DNA of 64,000 bases, taken from assembly GCF_944387805.1 (NCBI RefSeq), contig NZ_CALXGI010000009.1, forward strand, positions 1 to 64,000. The letters are read 5' to 3'. The stretch is from an uncultured Pseudoflavonifractor sp. (GTDB lineage Bacteria > Bacillota > Clostridia > Oscillospirales > Oscillospiraceae). A program made the position numbers and the translations under genes. Positions 25,786-34,409 of this stretch are shown piece by piece; within the stretch, counting starts at the first letter, position 1, and every line of letters begins with the position of its first letter. A model generated the notes under the pieces. It searched no databases. It was given only the letters and a program-made list of their open reading frames with translations, and was not told the origin of the DNA.

Positions 25786-25817
25786 ACAAATTGGTAATCT
25801 CTATTTTACCAATTTGT
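25786..25817 (+). promoter_or_regulatory. Inverted repeat, likely operator or leader hairpin of the divergent corrinoid operons
   Basis: ACAAATTGGTAA at 25786-25797 and its exact complement at 25806-25817 are separated by 8 bases. The repeat starts about 13 bases after the -10 box of the plus-strand regulator. Its position and symmetry suit an operator for the PocR-type regulator or an RNA hairpin. Confidence 0.6.
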
Positions 25818-25886
25818 TCTTCCCCCTACAACGCTGCACCATCTCCCATACAGGAATCTACTTCATGCTAGATAGGAGGAATTCGG

Positions 25887-27164
25887 TTGCCTGCCATTGA
25901 TCATAAGCGCCTGCATGAATATCTGGACGCCTTCAGCGTGAGCACCGGCGTGCCGGTGACCCTTTTTGACCCGGACGGCGTAATTTTGGAGGAATTTCAG
26001 GCGGAGAAAAAATTTTGCCAATTCTTTCCCATCTATCGTCAGCCGGAAAGCATTTGCAGCAGTACGCTGCTCTTTTCTGCCAAATCCTCCTATCATCTGG
26101 GCGAACCATACATATTTTCCTGTCCATCCGGCTTGATCCACATCGCCGTCCCTGTTATTGTATCAGAAAAGTTCTGCGGCTGCGCTGTGGCCGGCCCCAT
26201 ATCCATGGGCCCTGTGTCTGCCGAATTCCTCACCCAGGCCTTCGAGTTTAATCAGGTCTCTCCTGATCTTCTGGCGAAAATTTCTCTTTTCATTTCCTCC
26301 ATGCAGGTATATACTCCAGAACAAATACAGAAGTTCTCCCTGCTGCTGTATAGCGCAGTGGTACACAGCCATAAAAACTGGGACGACTACGAACAGCTCC
26401 GCCTCCGCTATCAGCGCCAGCTCACCGTGGGAGACCACATTCAAAAACGCAAGCAGAGCAGGCCCCAGAACACCTCTGCCGCCCTGTCCGCTCCCACCTG
26501 TTCAGATTTGGAGGACCGCCTTTCCAAAGAAATTCAGGCCCGCAACCGCGAGGCTGCCCTCACCTGTCTGGAGGACCTCTTTGAAGAATTGGTCCTGGTT
26601 GAAGGCGGCAATTTCGACAGCATTAAGCTGCATTTCTTTGAACTGTATATCTCCCTGGCCCGTATGTCCACTGAGCGGGGTGCGTCCCTTCGCAAGATCT
26701 TCGGCCTGGATTTCAAATTTATTAACTCCCTGAATGAACTCAATACATTGGACAGCCTGGCCCAATGGAGCCGGGAGCTGGTGGTTCATTTTGTGGATGA
26801 TGTCTTTGCCGACCTGCCCCAGGTATCCTCTGCCATCACCCGGGCGGTGAGCTATATCAACGCCCACTATATGGAGAAGATGACGCTGCGAGATCTGGCC
26901 GCAGCCCTCTTTCTCAATGAGTCCTCCCTGTCCAAGCTGTTCCGGCAGGAGCTGGGCTCCAGTTTCACCGATTATCTCAATCGCATTCGCATTGAACACA
27001 GCACCGAACTGATGCGCAACACAGACAGAAGCCTGCTGGAAATCGCTGGACTGGTAGGGTTTGATGATCAGAGCTATTTTACAAAAATCTTCAAAAAGGT
27101 GACTGGGACCACTCCTCGCCGGTACAAAAGTCAACTCAGCAGCGAGAAACACGTCTCTGGCTGA
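25887..27164 (+). CDS. PocR-domain AraC-type transcriptional regulator
   Basis: The start is TTG 25887 behind AGGAGG, giving a 425-aa protein. Residues about 1-170 match the PocR ligand-binding domain pattern (DAFSVSTGVPVTLFDPDG, then a Cys-rich CSSTLL...FSCPSGLIHIAVPV). The C-terminal about 100 residues are two helix-turn-helices of AraC type (KMTLRDLAAALFLNESSLSKLFRQELGSSF and IAGLVGFDDQSYFTKIFKKVTG). It is divergent to the methyltransferase genes, so it probably activates them when the methylated amine or a downstream metabolite binds. Confidence 0.85.
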   Translation: MPAIDHKRLHEYLDAFSVSTGVPVTLFDPDGVILEEFQAEKKFCQFFPIYRQPESICSSTLLFSAKSSYHLGEPYIFSCPSGLIHIAVPVIVSEKFCGCAVAGPISMGPVSAEFLTQAFEFNQVSPDLLAKISLFISSMQVYTPEQIQKFSLLLYSAVVHSHKNWDDYEQLRLRYQRQLTVGDHIQKRKQSRPQNTSAALSAPTCSDLEDRLSKEIQARNREAALTCLEDLFEELVLVEGGNFDSIKLHFFELYISLARMSTERGASLRKIFGLDFKFINSLNELNTLDSLAQWSRELVVHFVDDVFADLPQVSSAITRAVSYINAHYMEKMTLRDLAAALFLNESSLSKLFRQELGSSFTDYLNRIRIEHSTELMRNTDRSLLEIAGLVGFDDQSYFTKIFKKVTGTTPRRYKSQLSSEKHVSG

Positions 27165-27223
27165 TTCCTTGAATGACGCTCCACAAGCTCACGAATTCAG
27201 ACACGAGGAAAGGATGACCTTTC

Positions 27224-27880
27224 ATGGTTTACTTCGCTGATGTTACGCCCAAATATGACCGGGAGCGCATTTTTCGCAGGCTCCATATTGAGCCGGATAC
27301 CAACGCTTACCAATATGCCCAGTCGGTCTTTCCCTCCTTGGCGGAGATTGCCCGTCAGCAGCTCTGCATGACGCACTGCTACTCCGTGGATGAGAACGAA
27401 CCGCCCGTAGGCGTGCCCGAGGTGGACCGGTGCAAGTACCGCATTACCTGTCTGTCCACCTGCTCGGAGAACATCACAAGGGAAATTTCCCAAATGCTGG
27501 CTCAGGGTGATTTTCTAGAGGGTTATATCCTCAACGACTTGGTCAATGAGCTGCTCTTCAACGCCTCTGACCAGATGAACCGCCAGATCTCCGCTGCCAT
27601 GGAGGAAAAGGGCTGCCACCTTACCCAGCGATTCTCTCCCGGTGAACGGGAGCTGGGCCTGGAGTACCAGTCCTCCCTTCTGTCCGCTTTTCACAATATC
27701 CCCGCCGTGTCCCATGTGAGACTGACGGAGAGCTACATGCTCTACCCCGAGAAATCCATGCTCTATCTCTTCGGGGCTGACCGCAGCAATCCGGAGATCT
27801 CTGTGGAACACGACTGCGGCAAGTGTTCCAACACCTCCTGCTTCTTCCGCTCCACGGAAGGGCCTGCTGCCTGTCTCTGA
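27224..27880 (+). CDS. MetH activation-domain-like protein
   Basis: The 218-aa protein resembles the vitamin B12-dependent methionine synthase activation domain: RFSPGERELGLEYQSSLLSAF, RLTESYMLYPEKSMLYLFGADR and a C-terminal CGKCSNTSC cluster. In MetH, this region uses S-adenosylmethionine and a reduced flavodoxin to re-methylate oxidised cobalamin. A stand-alone copy next to a RACo gene suggests a second means of rescuing the corrinoid protein. The N-terminal half is less well conserved. Role by family and context. Confidence 0.75.
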   Translation: MVYFADVTPKYDRERIFRRLHIEPDTNAYQYAQSVFPSLAEIARQQLCMTHCYSVDENEPPVGVPEVDRCKYRITCLSTCSENITREISQMLAQGDFLEGYILNDLVNELLFNASDQMNRQISAAMEEKGCHLTQRFSPGERELGLEYQSSLLSAFHNIPAVSHVRLTESYMLYPEKSMLYLFGADRSNPEISVEHDCGKCSNTSCFFRSTEGPAACL

Positions 27881-27923
27881 TTCCGCCCACAAATCAAGAC
27901 AATCAAACTGGAGGTTTTGCCCT

Positions 27924-29660
27924 ATGTACTGCATCAAACTGCCCAACCAAAACACAGCCTTTGAGACGTCAGGCGGTGTAACCATCTCCCAGGCCTGCGC
28001 CGCCGCCGGTTTCCCCATGGATCTGGTCTGCGGCGGCCGGGGCACCTGCGGCAAGTGCGCTGTCCGGATCGACCGGGGCGGCGTCAGCGAGACTGTCCTT
28101 GCATGCCGGACAGTGGTAGATTGTGATATGACCGTCTACCTGGAGGAACACCAGCTCACCCGGGACGCGTCCATCGTCACTGAGGGTCGCTCCGCCCATC
28201 GCGCCAGGCTCTCCCCTGCTGTCTCCAAGCGCTGCCTGACCAAGACTGAATTGATGCCTGCTCACTGCGGCGCCTACCTGGAACCGGCCTCTTCCAGCCT
28301 TTTGCGCTCATTTTCCAAGCTGATGGCTGACTCCTCAGTGGAGCGGGTCACCTTTGTGTCCTACCGGGGGAAACCTCTGGCGGTAGAACCCGGCGACACC
28401 ACCTCCCTGCTCTACGGCGGCGCCATTGACATCGGCACCACCTCTGTGGTGCTCTATGCCTACGATTTGAACACCGGTGCGCTGCTCCACACTGTGTCCG
28501 CACTGAATGGACAAATTGTAAGAGGCGCTGATGTCATCACCCGCATTCTCCATACCCGCCAGAACAAGGACGGCCTGGACGAGCTAAACGGCCACATCCG
28601 GGATACCATTCACGAGCTGCTGGATCAGGCAGAGCAGAAGATCCCTGGCTTCCGCAGCCATCTCTACCATCTGGTGCTCTGCGGCAACAGCACCATGCAG
28701 CACCTCTTTCTGGGTCTGGACCCTTACGGGCTCTCTCAGGACCCCTTTGTTAACATCACCGCCGGGCCTGTCCGCTGTTCCGGTGCTGAGGCTGGGATTG
28801 ACATGCCTGCGGGCGGCGTGGTGGAATTTCTCCCCCTGCTGGGCGGCTTCGTCGGCGCCGACACCGCCGCCGTACTTCTCACGCTTCCCACCGACAGAGG
28901 TCCCTGCCTGATGGTGGACTTGGGCACCAACGGCGAGATTGCCGTGGGCAATGGCGACGGATACAAGGTGGCCTCCACCGCCTGCGGCCCCGCTCTGGAG
29001 GGCGGCAACATCTCCTGCGGCATGCGGGGCATGGAAGGCGCCATCGAGCGGGTCTCCCTTCAGGATGGCAAGCTGACTTACCGCGTTATCGGCGGTGTGG
29101 AGCCTCTTGGACTGTGCGGCTCCGCCATTATTGACGCGGTGGCTGAGCTGCGCCGGGCCGGCATCATCGATGAAACCGGCCGGCTTCTGCCCGCCGACGA
29201 GTTCCTGGCCGCCCACCCCGGCAGCCCTCTGGCTGAATATCTGGGTGAGGCCGGGGAGTTTAATACTGCCTTCTACTTCGCCCGGGGCGACCGTCCAGTC
29301 TACCTCTCCCAGCATGACGTGCGGCAGATCCAGCTGGCCAAGAGCTCCATCTTCTCCGGCTGCATCACCCTTCTGGAGGAGTCCGGCCTCTCCCCTGACC
29401 AGCTGGACGCCCTCTACCTGGCTGGCGCCTTCGGCAACTACATTGACATCGACCGGGCCCTTGCGATCGGCTTGCTCCCTCCCGTTCCCCGGGATCGGAT
29501 CTTCTCCATCGGAAACGGCGCCGGTCAGGGCGTGCAGCTGTGTCTGCTGGACCAGGCGGAGATGGATCGCTGCGAGGCCCTCCCTGCCTCCATTGAGCAT
29601 GTGGAGCTGGCTACCAACCCAAAATTCATGGAGACCTACATTATGAACATGAATTTTTAA
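27924..29660 (+). CDS. RACo-type reductive activator of corrinoid proteins
   Basis: The 578-aa protein has an N-terminal [2Fe-2S] ferredoxin-like domain with C36GGRGTCGKC45 and a fourth Cys at about residue 61. The large ASKHA-like ATPase part carries GGAIDIGTTSVVLY and VDLGTNGEIAVGN phosphate loops and LYLAGAFGNYIDIDRA. RACo proteins hydrolyse ATP to push an electron from the iron-sulfur cluster onto Co(II) and restore Co(I). It follows the MetH-activation-like gene and precedes the COG0523 gene, as in other methyltransferase operons. Confidence 0.9.
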   Translation: MYCIKLPNQNTAFETSGGVTISQACAAAGFPMDLVCGGRGTCGKCAVRIDRGGVSETVLACRTVVDCDMTVYLEEHQLTRDASIVTEGRSAHRARLSPAVSKRCLTKTELMPAHCGAYLEPASSSLLRSFSKLMADSSVERVTFVSYRGKPLAVEPGDTTSLLYGGAIDIGTTSVVLYAYDLNTGALLHTVSALNGQIVRGADVITRILHTRQNKDGLDELNGHIRDTIHELLDQAEQKIPGFRSHLYHLVLCGNSTMQHLFLGLDPYGLSQDPFVNITAGPVRCSGAEAGIDMPAGGVVEFLPLLGGFVGADTAAVLLTLPTDRGPCLMVDLGTNGEIAVGNGDGYKVASTACGPALEGGNISCGMRGMEGAIERVSLQDGKLTYRVIGGVEPLGLCGSAIIDAVAELRRAGIIDETGRLLPADEFLAAHPGSPLAEYLGEAGEFNTAFYFARGDRPVYLSQHDVRQIQLAKSSIFSGCITLLEESGLSPDQLDALYLAGAFGNYIDIDRALAIGLLPPVPRDRIFSIGNGAGQGVQLCLLDQAEMDRCEALPASIEHVELATNPKFMETYIMNMNF

Positions 29661-29681
29661 TGGTTACGGAGGATGACAGAT

Positions 29682-30608
29682 ATGAGCAAGCTTGTTCTTC
29701 TCACCGGTTTTCTGGGGGCTGGTAAGACCACCTTTCTCAACCATGTGCTTCAGGAATTCTCCCAGGAAAAAATCGGTCTGATTGTTAATGAATTCAGCGG
29801 CACCGGTGTAGACGGCGCCCTTATCCGCCACGACATCCCCGGCGCCAGCATGATTGAGCTCAACAACGGCTCCATCTTCTGCGCCTGCATCAAGGACTCC
29901 TTTGTGGACTCTCTCATCGATATGGCCGGACGGGATCTGGACTATGTCTTTGTGGAGGCCTCCGGTCTGGCCGACCCCTCCAGCATCTCCTCCATTCTGG
30001 ACCAGATTGCCGCCCTCTCCGGCGCGGTCTACGACTACTGCGGCGCCATCTGTCTGGTGGACGCCCTCTACTTTCCCAAGTACCTCAAGCTGCTTCTGGC
30101 TCTCCGCCGTCAGGTGGAGTACAGCCGGGCAGTCATTCTCAACAAGGCCGATCTGGTGACAGAGGAGCAGCTGACGCAGGTAGAGCAGAGTATTCGGGAG
30201 ATCAACCCCAGGGCTGACATCTACCGCGCCACCTATGCCAACGTCTCCCTGCGGGACATTCTCGCCAAAGGCCCTCAGGAAGAAGCTGCACCTCAGGAGA
30301 GCTCCAACACCGAGAGCAGCCGCCCCGTCACCATCACGCTCTCCACCCAGGAGGCCGTCACCCTCCAGGCCCTGCGGCAGTTCCTGGAGGAGATTGCCCC
30401 CTCCACCTACCGGGTCAAGGGCTTCTGCCGCACCACCGAGGGCACCAAAAATGTCAGCATGGTGGGCACAGTCTGCCAGATGGAGGACTGGGGCGACGCC
30501 CTGGACCAGACCCAGCTGGTCATCATCTCCAATGTGGGTGTGCGCATCTTCTCCGTCACCCTGGAAGCTGCCAAGCACTGCTTCCACTCTCCCGTGGACC
30601 TGCGGTAA
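29682..30608 (+). CDS. COG0523 (CobW-like) GTPase
   Basis: The start is ATG 29682, nine bases after GGAGG; an earlier in-frame ATG at 29673 touches the Shine-Dalgarno. The 308-aa protein has the P-loop GFLGAGKTT, the NKAD motif and a SIFCACIKDS segment. Here the usual CxCC metal motif reads CAC followed by Ile, so one cysteine is missing. COG0523 GTPases act as metal chaperones and one class (CobW) is tied to cobalamin biosynthesis. It is the last gene of the activator operon, so a cobalt/corrinoid link is likely. Confidence 0.8.
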   Translation: MSKLVLLTGFLGAGKTTFLNHVLQEFSQEKIGLIVNEFSGTGVDGALIRHDIPGASMIELNNGSIFCACIKDSFVDSLIDMAGRDLDYVFVEASGLADPSSISSILDQIAALSGAVYDYCGAICLVDALYFPKYLKLLLALRRQVEYSRAVILNKADLVTEEQLTQVEQSIREINPRADIYRATYANVSLRDILAKGPQEEAAPQESSNTESSRPVTITLSTQEAVTLQALRQFLEEIAPSTYRVKGFCRTTEGTKNVSMVGTVCQMEDWGDALDQTQLVIISNVGVRIFSVTLEAAKHCFHSPVDLR

Positions 30609-30693
30609 CGCCGCAAACAGCGCCGTTCACCTGTCCTGTTGCCCACCGGACGGCCTCCTCAGAGAGAGATAATTCAATTCAGGAGGTAGCATT

Positions 30694-31749
30694 ATGAAGC
30701 CTTCCCGCAGCAGCCCCTCACACAACCCGCAGGCCATCGCCCGGAAGGTACTGAAGATTCTCTATATCATTCTGGCCGTTATCGCTGCTATCATTGTAAT
30801 CTTCTACTGTGCCTACAAACTGCTGGCAAAGGAGCCCACGCCCGCCCCGCCTCCTTCGTCGGCGTCTCAACCTGAGAGCAGCCTCCCGGCCAGCCAGAGT
30901 CCAGAGGTATCCGGCAGTCCCTCTCCGGATCAGCAGGGCAGCCGCACCCACGAGCGGAAGCCTTACTGCTACACCTTCCTTCTGGTGGCCACGGATCAGG
31001 TCAGCGGCAATACGGACACCATCATGGTCCTCACCTACGATACCGTCAACCAGACTGCCGGCCTGGTGTCCATCCCTCGGGACACCTTGGTGAACGCCGG
31101 TTCCCTGAGAATCAATTCCCTGTACCGCAAGGGAATCGAGGAACTGGAAAATTGTGTATCCAATCTGCTGGGCATTCCAATCGACTATCATGTCATCATT
31201 GACATCGAGGGCTTTGTGGAGCTGGTGGACCTGTTGGGCGGGGTGGAGTTCGATATTCCCGTCCACATGAGCTATGATGCGCCGGACCAGGACCTGCATA
31301 TCCACTTTGAGCCCGGCCTCCAGCACCTCACCGGCGAGGAGGCGCTGCAGGTCTGCCGTCTGCGCAAGAACAGCGACGGCACCATCCCCTATCCGGACTC
31401 CGATATTGGCCGGACCAGGACCCAGCAGCAGCTCCTTGCCGCCATCGCCAAAAAGGCCCTGGCCAACCCTCAAAATCTCCCCTCTTACATAGAGATTGTC
31501 TCTGACACAGTGGACACAAACCTGCGTTTCCGTGAGATGCTCTGGTTTGTGGAGCCCGCTTTGGGCTTTGACCCGGAAAACGGGCTGTCCACCGCCACAC
31601 TCCCGGGAAACGGCGAGGTGTCTTACAAGGGCTTGGACTGGCTCTATCAGCTTTATCCTGATGAGGTATTGGATATTGTGAACACCATGCTCAATCCCTA
31701 TACCGAACCTCTGTCCGCAGACGAACTGAATATTTTTGAGGTTGAATAA
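30694..31749 (+). CDS. LytR-CpsA-Psr (LCP) family cell-wall glycopolymer transferase
   Basis: The 351-aa protein has an N-terminal membrane helix (about residues 21-45), then a Pro/Ser-rich linker and the LCP domain: DTIMVLTYDTVNQTAGLVSIPRDT with the conserved Arg/Asp, RINSLYRKG and LLGGVEFDIP. LCP enzymes transfer teichoic-acid-like polymers from undecaprenyl carriers to peptidoglycan outside the membrane. The TagO-like and 2-epimerase genes at 36-38 kb make matching precursors. A terminator follows. Confidence 0.88.
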   Translation: MKPSRSSPSHNPQAIARKVLKILYIILAVIAAIIVIFYCAYKLLAKEPTPAPPPSSASQPESSLPASQSPEVSGSPSPDQQGSRTHERKPYCYTFLLVATDQVSGNTDTIMVLTYDTVNQTAGLVSIPRDTLVNAGSLRINSLYRKGIEELENCVSNLLGIPIDYHVIIDIEGFVELVDLLGGVEFDIPVHMSYDAPDQDLHIHFEPGLQHLTGEEALQVCRLRKNSDGTIPYPDSDIGRTRTQQQLLAAIAKKALANPQNLPSYIEIVSDTVDTNLRFREMLWFVEPALGFDPENGLSTATLPGNGEVSYKGLDWLYQLYPDEVLDIVNTMLNPYTEPLSADELNIFEVE

Positions 31750-31752
31750 GAC

Positions 31753-31802
31753 GAAAGGCTGAATCTCCAAATCCGTTTTGGAAATTCAGCCTTTCTCTTT
31801 TC
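31753..31802 (+). terminator. Terminator after the LCP gene
   Basis: GAAAGGCTGAAT at about 31753-31764 pairs with its complement around 31784-31794 across a loop and is followed by TTTCTCTTTT. Confidence 0.75.
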
Positions 31803-31928
31803 TGACATCTGTTTGACAAAAGCAAGGGAAAACCGTCCCACAATAAAAAATATACTTCCCTGAGTGCCCGTATGAATCCATCGGGCCGGGAGATACTGTA
31901 ATCAGCGCATTCACAGGGGGGTATCGTC

Positions 31929-32699
31929 TTGCAGGGAAAGGTGGAAATCTGCGGCGTCAACACGTCCAAGCTCAAGGTGCTGAAAAATGAGGAGACCGTG
32001 GCGCTGCTCAAGCGCACCAAGGAGGGGGACATGGCCGCCAGGGAAGAGTTAATCGCAGGAAATCTCCGGCTGGTGCTGTCTGTCATTCAGAAGTTCAGCA
32101 ACCGGGGAGAAAATGTGGACGATCTCTTTCAGGTGGGCTGCATTGGCCTCATCAAGGCTATCGACAATTTCAACACCGACTTGGATGTTCGCTTTTCAAC
32201 CTATGGCGTGCCCATGATTGTGGGTGAAATCAGGCGCTATCTCCGGGATAACAGCTCTATGCGCGTCTCCCGCTCCATGCGGGACACCGCCTACAAGGTG
32301 CTCCAGGCCAAGGAAAAGTTTATCGCCGAGCATCAGCGGGAGCCCACCATGGAGGAGATCGCCAAAATGCTGGACTTAAAGCGGGAGGATGTGGTCTTTG
32401 CCATGGACGCCATCATGGACCCCGTTTCCCTCTATGAGCCGGTCTACTCTGACGGCGGCGACGCTATCTGCGTTATGGACCAGGTAAAGGACAGCAGGAA
32501 CACCGATGAGAGCTGGCTGGAACAGATCGCCCTGAAGGAGGCCATCTCCCACCTCTCCGACCGGGAGCGGCACATCCTGAGCCTCCGCTTTTTTGAGGGC
32601 AGAACCCAGATGGAGGTGTCGGCTGAAATCGGCATCTCTCAGGCCCAGGTGTCCCGGCTGGAGAAAAACGCCATCTGGAAAATCAGAAAAAGCCTGTAA
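31929..32699 (+). CDS. sigG: RNA polymerase sporulation sigma factor SigG
   Basis: The 256-aa protein starts at TTG 31929 after CAGGGGGG. It begins MQGKVEICGVNTSKLKVLKNEE, the SigG-specific N-terminus, with sigma regions 2 (NVDDLFQVGCIGLIKAIDNFN), 3 and 4 (SDRERHILSLRF...SQAQVSRLEK). SigG directs late forespore transcription after engulfment. The gene stands alone, with a clear terminator behind it. I could not fix a forespore promoter in the 120-base gap before it. Confidence 0.95.
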   Translation: MQGKVEICGVNTSKLKVLKNEETVALLKRTKEGDMAAREELIAGNLRLVLSVIQKFSNRGENVDDLFQVGCIGLIKAIDNFNTDLDVRFSTYGVPMIVGEIRRYLRDNSSMRVSRSMRDTAYKVLQAKEKFIAEHQREPTMEEIAKMLDLKREDVVFAMDAIMDPVSLYEPVYSDGGDAICVMDQVKDSRNTDESWLEQIALKEAISHLSDRERHILSLRFFEGRTQMEVSAEIGISQAQVSRLEKNAIWKIRKSL

Positions 32700-32703
32700 A
32701 CAG

Positions 32704-32730
32704 ACACGGGGGAGCAGCGCTCCCCCGTGT
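32704..32730. terminator. Shared terminator between sigG and coaX
   Basis: A perfect 12-bp stem (32704-32715 and 32719-32730) with loop AGC separates the convergent sigG and coaX genes and can serve both. A T-rich tail lies to the right. Confidence 0.85.
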
Positions 32731-32735
32731 TGCTT

Positions 32736-33521
32736 TTATGCTTTTTCCCCTTGATAACGCCGGTAGATAATGCGCAGGCCGTCCAGAATCAGGTTCTCAT
32801 CCACCAGATCAATCAGGTCCGTGTTGTCCGCCACCAACCGGGACAGTCCGCCGGTGGCTACCACCTTGATCTCCCCCTCCGGATACCCCATCTCCTGCTT
32901 GGTGCGGCGGATGAGATACTCTATGGCGCCAATATATCCCAGAACCGCTCCCGCCTGGATCTGGCCAACAACTGTACAGCCTAAAACCTTGTCAGGTACT
33001 GCAAGCTCTACATCAGGGAGCATAGCGGCTTTCTGGAACAGGGCCTCCGTGGAGATGCGCACGCCAGCCGTAATGCAGCCGCCCAGATAGCCACCCTCCC
33101 GACTGACTGCGTCCACCGTGGTGGCGGTTCCGAAGTCCAGTACCACCAGCGGGGCGCCGTATTTCTCCAGAGCGGCCACGCAGGCCACCGAGCGGTCAGC
33201 GCCCAGCCGTTCATCCCCGCCCACCGCGTAGGGCAGACCGGGGTCCACCCCGTTGTCAATGACAAGGGGCTTGCGGTTGAAATAGTGAACCATAGCGCTG
33301 GTAAGGGCATACATCACAGAGGGTACCACCGAGGCGATGATCACATCCTCCACCCTGTTGGCGTCCAGACCAAATTTCTCAAAATACTGGGTAGCCAGCA
33401 GGCCGATCTCGTCCCCGGTCCGGCTGGCATCGGTCTTCAGGCGGAAGCTGCCCGCCAGCTTGTCTCCCTCATAAATGCCGAACACCATATTGGTGTTGCC
33501 AACGTCAACGGCAAGCAGCAT
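32736..33521 (-). CDS. coaX: Type III pantothenate kinase
   Basis: The start chosen is ATG 33521, behind AAGGGGG, giving MLLAVDVGNTNMVFGIYEG, the CoaX opening with its ATP-binding DxGNT motif; an eight-residue extension would place the Shine-Dalgarno inside the protein. At 261 aa the size is normal. It phosphorylates pantothenate in the first step of coenzyme A synthesis and works without the feedback inhibition of CoaA. It is four bases from the upstream phosphodiesterase, so they share a transcript. Confidence 0.95.
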   Translation of the reverse strand: MLLAVDVGNTNMVFGIYEGDKLAGSFRLKTDASRTGDEIGLLATQYFEKFGLDANRVEDVIIASVVPSVMYALTSAMVHYFNRKPLVIDNGVDPGLPYAVGGDERLGADRSVACVAALEKYGAPLVVLDFGTATTVDAVSREGGYLGGCITAGVRISTEALFQKAAMLPDVELAVPDKVLGCTVVGQIQAGAVLGYIGAIEYLIRRTKQEMGYPEGEIKVVATGGLSRLVADNTDLIDLVDENLILDGLRIIYRRYQGEKA

Positions 33522-33525
33522 ACCT

Positions 33526-33999
33526 TTACCCCCTTGGAATTTCAATGATTTCGCAGGACGTATGCTCCCCCTCCAGGCGAATGATGCCGCAGGTGGGCAC
33601 CAGACCGCCCCGGATGGTACCGGGGTTCATGACCCACAGGCCGTCCTGCTCACAGCAGAAGGCCTCATGGGTATGGCCGAAGAGGAGGACATCCACCTTG
33701 GCCTCCACAGCCGCCCTGACCGCCTGGCCTATCCCCAGCTTGACATGGTAGATGTGTCCGTGGGTCATCAGAATCCGGCGGCCCTCAAAATACAAAATCT
33801 TCTGGACGGGCACGTCGGTGGCGTAGTCGCAGTTGCCGGGCACCAGCTCCAGAGGGATATTCGGATAGGCCCGGGACAGCTCTACCGCGTCCCGCATCAC
33901 ATCCCCCAGGTGGAGAATCTGATCCGGATGCTCCTGCTCCACCGCCCGGCGCATGTGTTCAATATTGCCGTGGGAATCGGAAAAAACCAACAGTTTCAT
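33526..33999 (-). CDS. YfcE/MJ0936-family metallophosphoesterase
   Basis: Start ATG 33999 gives a 157-aa protein: MKLLVFSDSHGN, HLGDVMRD, PGNCDYA, MTHGHIYHV and GHTHE, the full set of metal-binding motifs of small metal-dependent phosphodiesterases. A longer upstream frame lacks an SD and gives non-conserved sequence. Such enzymes hydrolyse phosphodiesters with Mn/Fe; the natural substrate is not known. It is translationally close to coaX. Confidence 0.9.
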   Translation of the reverse strand: MKLLVFSDSHGNIEHMRRAVEQEHPDQILHLGDVMRDAVELSRAYPNIPLELVPGNCDYATDVPVQKILYFEGRRILMTHGHIYHVKLGIGQAVRAAVEAKVDVLLFGHTHEAFCCEQDGLWVMNPGTIRGGLVPTCGIIRLEGEHTSCEIIEIPRG

Positions 34000-34085
34000 C
34001 AATGCACCATCTCCCCTGTCGGGCATAGAATGAGAGTGAAGTTCAACGGACTGCATACATACAATATTAACTGGAGGGATACGCC

Positions 34086-34367
34086 ATGGCTGCACCAAAA
34101 TCCAATCTGAGCGACCTGATGAAATCCCCGGAGGCGGCAGCGCTGCTCAAAAACAAGGAGGCGCTGGCCCGCATTATGCGTTCTCCGGACACCAAGTCCC
34201 TGATGGAGATGCTCAACCGCCAGGCAGGCGGCAGCCTGAAAGGCGCCGCTGACGCTGCCATGAAGGGGGATGCCAGAGCCCTTACCGATATGGTGGAACA
34301 CTTGATGAAGAGCACGGAAGGCGCCGAGATTGTCGGGCGCATCAACAGTACCTTTTCCAAAAAGTAA
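34086..34367 (+). CDS. Hypothetical helical protein, first of a three-gene cluster
   Basis: The 93-aa protein starts at ATG 34086 behind GGAGGG. It is helical and basic and lacks membrane segments. It opens the cluster 34086-35226, with short gaps or overlaps between the three genes, so they probably work together. No motif that I recognise. Confidence 0.75.
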   Translation: MAAPKSNLSDLMKSPEAAALLKNKEALARIMRSPDTKSLMEMLNRQAGGSLKGAADAAMKGDARALTDMVEHLMKSTEGAEIVGRINSTFSKK

Positions 34368-34409
34368 ACTCGGCGGTTGCCGGGTTTCCCAGGGAACGGA
34401 GGGTGAACC

